This document shows, piece after piece, positions 9,768 through 17,862 of a stretch of 21,809 nt of DNA. A program made the translations under genes and the position numbers. Under the pieces are notes generated by a model. That model did no database searches. It was not told the origin of the DNA and saw nothing but the letters and a program-made list of their open reading frames with translations. The stretch's first letter is position 1, and every line of letters begins with the position of its first letter. Source of the stretch: Saprolegnia diclina VS20. Taxonomy: Eukaryota; Oomycota; Saprolegniomycetes; Saprolegniales; Saprolegniaceae. Where the stretch lies: positions 34,758 through 56,566 of the forward strand of contig NW_008246134.1 in NCBI RefSeq assembly GCF_000281045.1. Reading direction: 5' to 3'.

Positions 9768-10247
9768 ATGAACGCATTGGGGCGCAACCACGCGATCGAC
9801 ACGGAGGACGCGGCCGAGCTCATCCTGGGCGAAGACTTCCAGGGCGAGACGTGCTTGTCGAACGCCGAAGTCGCCGTCATCCTCGAGAAGCAAAAGTCCG
9901 ACTACGAGAGCCAAGAGAAGACGCTCACCAACGTCTTCCAGAAGACGTACTCGTACGTCCAGCGCTTCTCCGGGACGAAGGACCCGGTCTCGAACCAAGC
10001 GTCCGTGACCGAGCTCCGCGAAGCGCTCATCACGTACGAGTTCTCGCGCGAGCACCCGGACGACCCGTCGCAGACGGTCGAGATCCGCCTCGAAGAGTTT
10101 GAGATTGCTTGCCTCTCGAACCTCAACCCGGAAGAGCCCGAAGAGGCCATGGCGCTCATTCCGTCGCTCCAGAAGCGCTTTACCGAAGATGACATTGAAG
10201 AAATCCTCTCGATCATTGCGCGAACGACCGCGCGCATGCATGCCTAA
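9768..10247 (+). CDS. RPB4: RNA polymerase II subunit RPB4
   Basis: A single exon of 159 aa. RPB4 pairs with RPB7 to form the stalk of RNA polymerase II in the nucleus. It acts in initiation, elongation and mRNA fate. Family landmarks are visible in order: DAAELILGEDF near the N-terminus (compare ASQLIFPKEF in the human protein), LSNAEVAVILE, YVQRFS, then EFEIACLSNLNPE followed by EALI/MALIPSLQKRF and IEEILSII in the helical core. The length is close to the usual 140-220 aa. The ATG at 9768 is chosen because the frame upstream lacks any ATG and the conserved region starts about ten residues after it. The gene is intronless, unlike most neighbours. It is tail-to-tail with TRMT11, 43 bp between stops. 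Confidence 0.93.
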   Translation: MNALGRNHAIDTEDAAELILGEDFQGETCLSNAEVAVILEKQKSDYESQEKTLTNVFQKTYSYVQRFSGTKDPVSNQASVTELREALITYEFSREHPDDPSQTVEIRLEEFEIACLSNLNPEEPEEAMALIPSLQKRFTEDDIEEILSIIARTTARMHA

Positions 10248-10290
10248 GCCGTTGTTTCATCCGCTTCGTCTTCTTCTTCTTCGTTGCCGT

Positions 10291-11567
10291 CTACCAGCCG
10301 ACGTCGAGCGTCGAAGCGACCGAGACGTCCTCGTCGCGCATGTCCTTGGCCTTGACCATCGTCACAAAGAGTCGCACGAACTTGCGCGTGATCGGCTGCA
10401 CGCACACATGGAGCGGGGCCAAGCACGGGTGCGTCGGGAGCTGGTCGTTGTACGCGCCATTCGGGTCGGTCTTGCACGCGAGCACGTACACGAGGCGGCC
10501 ATTGCGGACCAGCCGGGCGGCGGCCCACTGCAGCAAGTCTGTGAGCACCGAGCTCGGAGCGTAGAGCTCGAACGGCTTCTTTGATGCATTCGCCGAGCAT
10601 TTTCGGGCGCCCGCGCGGAGGCCATAGGGCGGGTCACACACGATCGCGTCCCAGAATGGCTTGGGGCACAGCACGCGCTGGCTTAGATCCCACTGCACAA
10701 AGTCGGGGCACGGGAGGTCGTACTGTTCAAAGTTGCTCGCAATCGTCGCATTGTCGTTCCGAAAGAGCCCTTGCATTTCGATATCTAGATACACATCGAG
10801 GCGAATGAGAGAGAGAGGCCGGGCGTACCGCCGCCGATGCACATGGCGCCAAACTGCGCGCACGCGACAAGGACGCTCGCGGTGCCCACGAATGGATCGC
10901 AGACGATCGTGCCAGGACCTACCTTGGCGAGGTTGGCCATGACCAGCGACAGCTCGTGGTCCATGGTCGTCGGCCCAATGAACTTGCGCTTCTTGATCTT
11001 GTGCTTGTCGACAAAGTCCCGGCCCACGAGGCGGATGATGGCGAGGGATCTCGCAAAGAAGACGCGGCGCACGTGGGTCGCGTTGAGCCCGACGCCTTTT
11101 TCTTCGAGGAGCCAGTACGTCCGCGACGGCTGCTTGAGCTGGATGTCGCCGAGCAGCGGAATCGCGTCCGTGACCTCATGGCGCCGCTTGTTCTGCTCGT
11201 CGAGTGGCAATCGCTGCCCAAAGCAGTCGACTTGGAGGCTCCACGTCGTGTCGTCGTCGAGCTGCGCGTCCGCGCGGTCGGCCGCCGGCAGCGCGGCAAT
11301 CTTGGCGCGCAGGCTCTCGTACAAGTCATGCTCGCCCTCGGCGTGCGTGATGTACGCGTAGATGCCCTTGATGAGCGCGCAGCGGGCGGCGACGCGCTTC
11401 GCCACGTCGTCGGACGGGAGGGTGATGAAGAGGAACGGCGAGTCGGTCGTCGGCACGTCGTAGCAGGCGCGGACATCGTCGACGCCGGCAAGTCCCAGGA
11501 CCGCGTCAAGCTCGGGCAGCCGAAAGTCCAAGTATCGATGGACAAAGTAGATCACGTAGACCGGCAT
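10291..11567 (-). CDS. TRMT11: tRNA (guanine-N2)-methyltransferase TRMT11/Trm11
   Basis: Exons 11567-10829 and 10784-10291 join in phase 1 across a 44-nt intron, giving 410 aa (yeast Trm11 433, human 463). With TRMT112 it makes m2G at position 10 of tRNAs from S-adenosyl-methionine. Visible parts: an N-terminal THUMP-like region opening MPVYVIYFVHRYLDFRLPEL; the conserved KxxxKRKFIGPTTMDHELS linker; the SAM-binding motif I CDPFVGTASVLVACAQFGA (223-241); the acidic residue of motif II rebuilt across the intron (GGDIEMQG); and the catalytic DPPYG at 297-301. The C-terminus is somewhat shorter than in animals. The start is fixed by the family-like N-terminus. Two CCGGATA elements lie 41-70 nt upstream. 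Confidence 0.93.
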
Positions 11568-11607
11568 GGTCCTGGCTTCCTGGACGAGATTGCACCTGCC
11601 AATGCTT

Positions 11608-11636
11608 CCGGATACATTCGCGCGACTATCCGGATA
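11608..11636 (-). promoter_or_regulatory. CCGGATA elements upstream of TRMT11
   Basis: CCGGATA at 11608-11614 and a fully palindromic TATCCGGATA at 11627-11636 lie 41 to 70 nt before the TRMT11 ATG (11567, - strand). Because the second copy is palindromic it reads the same on both strands. Confidence 0.5.
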
Positions 11637-11809
11637 CACGACCCGGCGACATCGGCCAAATTGATGCACACGGCCGACAGAGTGGTGGCGACTATGGTTC
11701 CGGGTATTCCGCAAACGCCAGGACGAGACTGTCATGAAAATACCGATAAGCCGAGCAATAAGTTACTGTACAGTTTCCTAGTCGTCTTAGACGATGGCGA
11801 AGAGAGGGT

Positions 11810-12719
11810 CTACGTAGGGCTCGGAAAGACGTGCTGGGCGAACTTGGGCATGGCCCGCTTGGCGAGCGACGACGTTGAGGACTTGACGTGCGTGTCATCG
11901 ACTCGATTGGGCAAAACCGACTCGGTGAGCGGTATCTCGACGAGATCGACGTTCGTCCGTGGTGGTGCGACGCGTGGCGCCGGCGGTGGTATCATACGGT
12001 GGGCCCATGGCACTGGCGGCGCGCGTGCCTCCATAAGCTCTTTCTCAAGGTGCGCAATGTCTTGGCGCAAGCTCGCGAGTACGTCTCTATGTTTTGAATG
12101 CTGCGCGACGTGCTCCTCGATGGCCACTTGGTGGAGGTGCTTTTGGTGCACGACATCGGCTTCCAGGTCCATGCGCCGATCCTTCTCGAGCTGCAGCACC
12201 TGCTGCAACTGGGCTCTCTCTTGCGCCCACTGCGCTTCAAGTCGCTCGTGCTGCTCCTGCCGTCGTTGCAGCTCGCGAAGCTCTTGCTCGAGGCGGTGGA
12301 CCTGCGTTTGGTTGTATTAGACAACCCGGGGCACAGAATGTACGTTGGTCTCTTGCTGGCGTAGCGCCCGCGCCATGTCGTTTGAAGAGTCCTCGGTCCT
12401 TGCGTTTGACTGCTGGAGCTGCGCCAACTCAAAAGTGACGTCCATTGTGGTTTGCTGGCTCGCTTGCAATGTCTGCCGCATCGTCGCCAGCGCCATGGTC
12501 GTGGCCACATGGTCGTCATGAACGCGATCATAGGCAGTCTTCCAATGCACGCTCTCGGTCGTCTTTTCATCTACGCATTTAAGCCTAGTTAGCTAAGAAA
12601 GATCATGCTGGTAGGCTGGCACCGAGCGCATCTTGCAAGTCCTTGATGTGGTCTGCCAGCACTTGTATGTCAGCTTCAAGCGCCTCAATCGTTGCTGCTT
12701 CTGGTGTGTCATCGGCCAT
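11810..12719 (-). CDS. Coiled-coil protein of unknown function, 271 aa
   Basis: Exons 12719-12623, 12570-12344 and 12301-11810 join in frame (52-nt intron in phase 1, 42-nt intron in phase 0). The ATG at 12719 begins MADDTPEAATIEALEADIQ. Residues of about 8-200 are Q/E/L/R-rich with heptad spacing, strongest in the exon-3 part (RLEQELRELQRRQEQHERL and on through HLEKELMEA). The last 70 residues are a proline- and serine-rich tail without coiled coil (RMIPPPAPRVAPPR). There is no signal peptide, membrane segment or catalytic motif. It is likely a structural or scaffold protein (cytoskeleton, centrosome or flagellar?), but I cannot name the family. The first donor (gtgcca) is weak, so the first 32 residues are less certain than the rest. 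Confidence 0.65.
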
Positions 12720-12816
12720 CTTCTCGTGTGAGCAGTCGTTGCGCTGGTTGGTCGATGTTCCTTGGACTCGGCCGCTCATCGACGACGACCGTGTCGTGCC
12801 TGTTTGGGATCCTCCG

Positions 12817-12833
12817 TAACCGGATGCCGGTTA
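12817..12833. promoter_or_regulatory. Palindrome TAACCGG-ATG-CCGGTTA
   Basis: Two 7-bp arms, TAACCGG and CCGGTTA, are separated by ATG. It lies about 100 nt upstream of the coiled-coil gene start. It shares the CCGGAT core with the elements before the housekeeping genes and may be a dimeric binding site of the same kind. Confidence 0.35.
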
Positions 12834-13059
12834 AACCTAACTTCGGCATATGCCGAATTGTTCATTGCGGCGCTACATTGACTTGATCATGGCAGCGGCC
12901 CAGCTGCAAATACCGGCAATCGTCGTAGGAATGAGCCAGCGCACTAGACTCTCGGGTTGGGCTACTGACAGCGTCTGGGGAACGTGGGGTCGCTGGCCAT
13001 CGCGTTGCCAACCACTGCGTGTGTTGAAGTTGGGTAGCAGATATCGAGTGTCAAAGGTT

Positions 13060-13066
13060 TATCCGG
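13060..13066 (+). promoter_or_regulatory. TATCCGG element upstream of the Mpv17-family gene
   Basis: TATCCGG ends 40 nt before the ATG at 13106, matching the spacing seen before RPB4 and BUD32. Confidence 0.45.
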
Positions 13067-13105
13067 CGTCCGACATCAATTGCTGGGGTCACCAAATATT
13101 TTGTG

Positions 13106-13840
13106 ATGTTTTGCGTCCGTCGCGCAGCGCAGCGTGTGCAGCAGGCGTCGGCCCGCGCCTTCTCGTCAGCGCCCAAGCCGCAAGGTCCGTGGCAGGCGTA
13201 CCTTGCGCTTCTCGAGCGCTCGCCGCTGCCGACCAAGGTCGTGACCAGCGCCGGCATCGCAGGCCTCGGCGACATCACGTGCCAAACAGTCTTTGAAGAT
13301 CACCCGTTCGACGCCAAGCGCTTTGCCATCTTCACGACGCTAGGCGGCGTCTACATTGCGCCGACGTTGCACGTGTGGTACGGCTTTCTCAACCGCGCGA
13401 TCGCCGGTACAGCCAAGACGGCGGTCGCGAAGCGCCTTGTGCTCGACCAATTTGTGTTTGCACCGACGTTCATGGCGTCGTTCTTTGCTGTTCTCACGGC
13501 GACCAACGACTCGGGTTCACATATCCATTGCCACTGCATGGTATCTCACGCGTCCATGCTAGAGGTCCCTCTCGCAGATCGCATTCGCTCCAAGATCTCG
13601 ACCGATTGGTGGGACGCTGTCAAGACCAACTGGGTCGTGTGGATCCCAGCGCAGTTTTGCAACTTTGGGCTCGTCCCACCGCCGCTCCAAGGTACACAAC
13701 ACAAAATGTCGATAGAAAAAGAGTGCGGACCGTCCACTGTAGTGCTCTTCTCGAACGTCGTCGGGCTTTTCTGGAACGGGTACATGTCGTACATCAGCTA
13801 CAAGCCGGCGCCGAAGGAGATCGCTGACGAAACCAAGTGA
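13106..13840 (+). CDS. Mpv17/PMP22-family inner-membrane protein
   Basis: Exons 13106-13514, 13563-13691 and 13743-13840 give 211 aa. Both introns (48 and 51 nt) are multiples of three without stops, so the frame also reads through them. They are called because each would insert a stretch foreign to the family, and because removal restores the contiguous LQVLFSNVVGLFWNGYMSY. Mpv17-family landmarks: W-x-x-YL-x-LLE-x-x-PLPTKVVTSAGIAGLGD, then H-x-WY-x-FL, LDQFVFAPTF, the WW-x-x-x-KTNW-x-VW-x-PAQ-x-x-NF core, and the final transmembrane helix. Four hydrophobic helices fit the family. The N-terminus (RRAAQRVQQASARAFSSAP) is a good mitochondrial presequence with a likely cleavage near ARA/FSS. The first donor, gttcac, is weak. 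Family function concerns channel activity and mitochondrial DNA or redox upkeep; the exact substrate is unknown. Confidence 0.88.
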   Translation: MFCVRRAAQRVQQASARAFSSAPKPQGPWQAYLALLERSPLPTKVVTSAGIAGLGDITCQTVFEDHPFDAKRFAIFTTLGGVYIAPTLHVWYGFLNRAIAGTAKTAVAKRLVLDQFVFAPTFMASFFAVLTATNDSGSHIHCHCMVSHASMLEVPLADRIRSKISTDWWDAVKTNWVVWIPAQFCNFGLVPPPLQGTQHKMSIEKECGPSTVVLFSNVVGLFWNGYMSYISYKPAPKEIADETK

Positions 13841-14387
13841 AGACAGCGCGAGTCGTCGTGCTAGGAGGTGTTACGTACTAGTATACATCAAAGTGCTAGC
13901 AAGTCTCGCCGTGCCAGTCATTGAGGGTCTCTAAAAGTGATGGATGGAGCGATATTTGATGGAATGAGGCGCGAAATGATGTCGCATGGACCATGCCCGT
14001 TGATGTATTACCCGATAAAATTACATTGATATCGAAACACACATTGCCGGATCAGTCTATCGACAAAGTTGGTACTAACTGGCGGCTACCTTTGGCTCAG
14101 TGCACCAACTCGCTCGACGACACGATCGGCTTCACCACATGTATCGCTCGTTGAGAGCCTAAACGACTGTCCAGCTACAGTAGCTGTGTTGGTTTCGACT
14201 AGCTTCTTGTGTCCATACGGCTCATATCGTTGCCCCTGAGCCGGCAGTTGGAGCGCCAGGAACGCCACACTCGCCTCCGCACAGTGCGCCACGTCACGAC
14301 CTGCGAATTGGGTGTTTCTATCCTGTCAACCGGACTGGAATGTGTATCCGGATGGCGCGATCCCAGGAGCAAGTTTTGTGGTTGGCC
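13841..14387. other. Intergenic region between the Mpv17-family gene and BUD32
   Basis: A 547-bp gap with no supported gene. A 6-3-6 palindrome (CAGCTA-CAG-TAGCTG) lies near 14172-14186, and the BUD32 element at 14345. The minus-strand frames here have no family resemblance. Confidence 0.55.
14345..14353 (+). promoter_or_regulatory. TATCCGGAT element upstream of BUD32
   Basis: TATCCGGAT occupies 14345-14353; its TATCCGG core ends 37 nt before the ATG at 14388. Spacing and core match the copies before RPB4, TRMT11 and the Mpv17-family gene. Confidence 0.5.
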
Positions 14388-15194
14388 ATGGCGTCGACAA
14401 GCGAGATGGAAGTCCTCAGCCAGGGCGCGGAAGCGGTAAGCATATACCACTAGCCATGCATCTCATCGCCTAAGTAGATCGTATATGGTACGACCTTTGC
14501 TGGCCGACCATGCGTCATCAAGGAGCGCGTCGTCAAGGCCTACCGGCTGCCGCAGCTGGACAAGAAGCTCAGCCACCGCCGCCTCGTGCAGGAAGCCCGT
14601 TGCAACATGAAGTGTCGCAAGGCCGGCGTCGACACGCCTTGCATCCTTCTCATCGACGAGACCAAAGGCCGCCTCTTCATGGAGCGCATCATCGGGCTCA
14701 GCGTCAAGCAATGGCTCTTCAACATGTACGACGCTGCAACGCAGACGTACGCGCCGGCAGCCAAGGAGCTCGCGTACCAGATCGGCGTCGCCATTGCCCG
14801 CATGCACGACGCCGACATTGTCCATGGCGATCTCACGACCTCCAACTTGATGAAGAAGGACGACACCACGACCATCGTACGCCTCCCTCGACACCATTCC
14901 ATACCGACGATGCTGCTGCATGTAGACGGTGATTGACTTTGGCCTCGCCAATTCGCAGCCGCTGCCCGAAGACAAGGCCGTCGACCTCTACGTGATGGAG
15001 CGCGCGTTCCAGAGCACGCATGTGCAGTCGGACGATTTGGTACTTTGACGATGTCTCGTGTTGCAGTACCTCATGCTGCCTAGGTGGCCGAGATCCTGCG
15101 TGCGTACAAGGCCAAGTCGCGCCGCGCCGACACGGTGTTTCATAAATTATACCTCGTGCGCTCGCGTGGGCGCAAGCGAACGATGGTGGGGTAG
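14388..15194 (+). CDS. BUD32: KEOPS complex kinase/ATPase BUD32 (TP53RK/PRPK)
   Basis: Exons 14388-14435, 14478-14876, 14926-15039 and 15084-15194 give 223 aa (introns of 42, 49 and 44 nt). BUD32 is the small atypical kinase/ATPase of KEOPS, needed for the t6A modification at A37 of ANN-decoding tRNAs. Visible motifs: the nucleotide loop SQGAEA ending at residue 16, exactly at the first intron; the ATP-binding lysine K31 in CVIKERV; the [18 protein letters not shown] segment; the catalytic loop HGDLTTSN (132-139); the metal-binding IDFGLA (152-157, DFG); [15 protein letters not shown]; and the basic RGRKRTMVG tail at the very C-terminus, which is diagnostic for the family. All catalytic residues are present. 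It lacks a long N-terminal extension, as in archaeal homologues. Confidence 0.95.
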
Positions 15195-15498
15195 TCGCAT
15201 CCAGTCGGAATGCGCAGTCGATCGCTTGTATCAACATGCATCTTACCTTCGTACGTTCCGCGTCGCCTTTATGCAGCAAGGTAGACGTCAGGGCCTATCT
15301 ACAGTATGGGCTGTGATAACGCAGTATGCGAGATGGGTATGCGTTGCCGGCCGAGCTGGATCGGACCACCTGTTTCCGTGGATCGCGCGGGAGTATGTGG
15401 ATGGCGAAAAGACGGAAGAGAACGTCCGACGATGCGCGCTGCTCGTATAACTGCACCACACGGTGCGTCGTGGGACTTAGTACATGCAACCTGGCGAT
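15195..15498. other. Intergenic region between BUD32 and the acidic-protein gene
   Basis: A 304-bp stretch between convergent genes. Open frames exist on both strands but none shows a recognisable family or a clean gene structure. I see nothing else in it. Confidence 0.5.
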
Positions 15499-16008
15499 TT
15501 ATTTCTTCTGCTTCTTTGCCGGGCGAGCCTCTTCTTCATCCTCATCGTCGTCATCTTCGGCTTCGTCGTCATCGTCGTCGCCACCAGCGTCGCCTTCAAA
15601 GTCCTCGTCGTTCTCATCGTCCTATAGAGCGCAACGGATGAGCTACATGATCTTTGCCAACACACAAACGCCTGGGCGGGTCCGAGGTCTCGCGACTACC
15701 TCGAATTCTGTATACAGATAGGATAAACCGACCTCTTCTTCGGCATCTTCAGCACCTTCTTCTTCATGCGTATCGTCGTCTTCCTCGTCGTCGCCGCCCT
15801 CTTGGTCCTCGGCCGAGTCGTCGGCCGGCTCGTCGTCGCCATCTTCGTCTTCCACACTGTCGTCGCCGGCGTCCTCAACATCATCTTCCTCTTCCTCGGC
15901 ATCGACATCTTCCTCGACGTGCTTCGGGGCCTTGGCAGGGCTCTTCTTTGTGCTCTAGCATTCCATCATGAAGACCATGGACTTCGCGGCAAAGCTTCCT
16001 CGTACCAT
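15499..16008 (-). CDS. Small, highly acidic protein with basic C-terminal tail (prothymosin-like composition)
   Basis: Proposed exons: the ATG alone (16008-16006), 15954-15733 and 15621-15499, giving 115 aa. The first intron (51 nt, gtacga...ctag) would follow the start codon directly, and the mature protein begins MSTKKSPAKAPKHVEED. Almost the whole protein is Asp/Glu-rich and it ends ARPAKKQKK, a nuclear-localisation-like tail. This composition recalls prothymosin or parathymosin and acidic histone chaperones, but low complexity makes homology untestable by eye. The second donor is uncertain: gtcggt at 15732 (111-nt intron) or gtagtc 33 nt further on (78-nt intron, 126 aa). Alternatively the first exon extends upstream in frame to an ATG near 16182. 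Convergent with BUD32. Confidence 0.6.
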
Positions 16009-16670
16009 GCTTGACGACGCGTCGGACCTTGCGCTCACGGGGCTGATTTGCTTATGGAGCTCGTCGCGGTCCGTTTTTCGAATCTGCGGTCGCAAAACAA
16101 ACGTACGTATTGCTACTGTACGATGTAATGTACGTTTACATTTGCTTCTTGTATTGAAATCGCAATCCCTTCGTACATACAATAAGTACGCTCATGTACG
16201 AGCGGGAATAGGGGTTTGTGGCCAGCACTTGAAGTTTGTATGGGGCGTGTGTTCGGGGGGGAGCCACAGGTTGAAGGGGTGGGAGCGCCGGCTGGAATTA
16301 AAATATCTTGCTGTTTGTATTGCAGGGTCGGTTCGAGAAACTATTTTTAGACGGTCGCGGTATCGGTATACAAACCGCAAGTCCAATTGGCGAATGCACG
16401 TTGGGGTCCCACAGGCCGCCACGTGGGGGGTGCTCCTGCGCGTAAGCCACGCTGGACGCATGCGCGTCATATCCTAGTTCAAGGACGCTGTGTAAGGACA
16501 AGTCCGATTTCAAACGCGCGAGATTCATTTTGATGGGTACTCGGGGCACGCATGTGTCCGGTTAAAGATCGACCGGATAAAGATTGGATACTCCCGGATA
16601 CAGAGTACGGATAATCCGATTTGTTTTCCGGACGTGGTCGCCCAGTTTTGAAGACCCGCGAAGCCGGCCC
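16009..16670. other. Divergent intergenic region, acidic-protein gene / WSS1
   Basis: A 662-bp region between two start codons. It contains a short inverted repeat built on GTACGT (near 16099-16106 and 16130-16137). Its right end holds a cluster of CCGG-containing elements (16556-16631). No gene is supported here, unless the acidic protein has the longer N-terminus. Confidence 0.5.
16556..16631 (+). promoter_or_regulatory. Cluster of CCGGATA-type elements upstream of WSS1
   Basis: CCGGATA occurs at 16573-16579 and 16594-16600. Variants are GTCCGGTTA near 16557, TACGGATAATCCG near 16606 and TCCGGA near 16627. The perfect copies end 71 and 92 nt before the WSS1 ATG. This is the densest grouping of the element in the window. 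Confidence 0.5.
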
Positions 16671-17830
16671 ATGGAGTGGCAGATCCCGACGATCCGCGCG
16701 CTGGTAGACATGGATCAAGCGCTTCAAGGAGGCTCATCGCCATGGAGCATGTAGAAGCGGCAGTCGCAGGTAGACGAAGCGCAGCGTATCCTCGAGAGGA
16801 TAGCATCCTACGTGCTTCCGATCATGACCAAGCGCCAGTACCGCGTGCAGCAGCTCCTCGAGTTCTTCCCAAAGAATGCCAACTTGCTCGGGATGAACGT
16901 CAACCATGGATGGAAGATCTACGTGCGCCGTACGATACATGGTCTTGGTCCGCATATGGCTCATGCTGCTGGCTAGTGCGTCCGGCGGAGCGGCCCACGA
17001 GCTTCCTGCCGTTCGAGCACCTTCTCGGGACGATGCTCCACGAACTTGTGCACATGAAGATCGGACCTCACAACGCAGCCTTCTACAAGGTAGCTCTTCT
17101 ACGCATTGCTCTACGATCGACTTCCTGTGCTCTAGCTTCTGGACGAGCTGACGTCGGAGATGGAATCCCTCATGGCCCAAGGACTCATCGGTAAGTTTCT
17201 CCACCTCGGCCAGTCGATGTCCATCCTCGATGCTCTGCAGGTATCACTGGCGCGCAGTTCCAAAACGCTGGCCAAGGACATGTATGGCACCCGTCACACT
17301 ACCGCGGAATCGTCTGATCGCTCCTTCCAGGCGCTTGGCGGCGCCAACGCGAGAAACGTTGCCAAGGCCGCCGCCGACGCTGCGATACAGCGCATGCGGG
17401 TACGCTCGCTCGGACGTCGTCTCTGTCGATAACACAGTATACGTGTACATAGCACCAAGCGCTTGTGGGCGCCAACGGCTCGTGTCGTCTCGGCGGCGAT
17501 GCGTCGGCCACAGCGGCGAGCTTGACCCCTGCGATGCTCCGACAGAAAGCACTCAAGGCCGCCGAGCGACGACGACACGACCAACTAACCTGCGGTACGC
17601 ACGACGAGCCCAGTCGTCAGATTGGAGAGGCCGCGCCCGAGCCGTACGACGGGTGGAGCTGTGACCAGTGCACGTTTCTCAACGACGAGCGGCAGTCGGT
17701 CTGCGCCATGTGCGGTGCCGGTACCAAGAAGCGCAAGCGCTCAATGGGGGCGGTCGTGAACCTCGCCGCGTCGCCACCGCGGCCACCTCGGCAACCGCCC
17801 GGTGCCCCTACTGTCATCGACCTAACGTGA
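16671..17830 (+). CDS. WSS1: WSS1-family DNA-protein crosslink metalloprotease
   Basis: Seven exons (16671-16703, 16755-16929, 16977-17089, 17136-17190, 17241-17281, 17331-17399, 17453-17830) give 287 aa. WSS1 proteases cut proteins crosslinked to DNA, guided by SUMO and Cdc48/p97. The WLM domain starts IPTIRALKRQ and contains LLGMNVNHGWKIYVRLR. The zinc-metalloprotease motif is HELVHMKIGPH (H91, E92, H95, H101), followed by FYKLLDEL and GQGHALGG. Then come a VCP-interacting motif of the RX5AAX2R type (R192-R202, LRQKALKAAERR), a RanBP2-type zinc finger (W230, C232, C235, C246, C249), a basic KKRKR (254-258) and a C-terminal SUMO-interacting VIDLT (283-287). The protein looks complete. All splice junctions preserve family sequence. 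It is tail-to-tail with VPS11, 32 bp between stops. Confidence 0.95.
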
Positions 17831-17862
17831 CTAAAAACACACAACCATCGCTTGGCATTCGC

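Larger units (their letters stand above)
12720..13105. other. Divergent promoter region, coiled-coil gene / Mpv17-family gene
   Basis: This 386-bp stretch is between the two start codons and presumably holds both promoters. It contains the palindrome at 12817-12833 and the TATCCGG at 13060-13066. The short open frames in it show no family resemblance. Confidence 0.55.

Noticed and set aside
10956-12320. 454-codon open frame on the + strand
   Set aside because: It runs antisense across both TRMT11 and the coiled-coil gene and across their intergenic gap. TRMT11 motifs on the - strand are decisive.
13515-13742. Mpv17-family gene as an intronless ORF of 13106-13840
   Set aside because: The frame is open throughout, but two segments interrupt the conserved family core and are bounded by plausible splice sites. 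Removal restores the family pattern.
15499-15960. Asp/Glu-coding region as a mere microsatellite
   Set aside because: Codons for Asp and Glu are mixed and interrupted by Ala, Gly, Ser and Thr. The frame stays open across spliceable introns and ends in a basic tail, so a gene is more likely.
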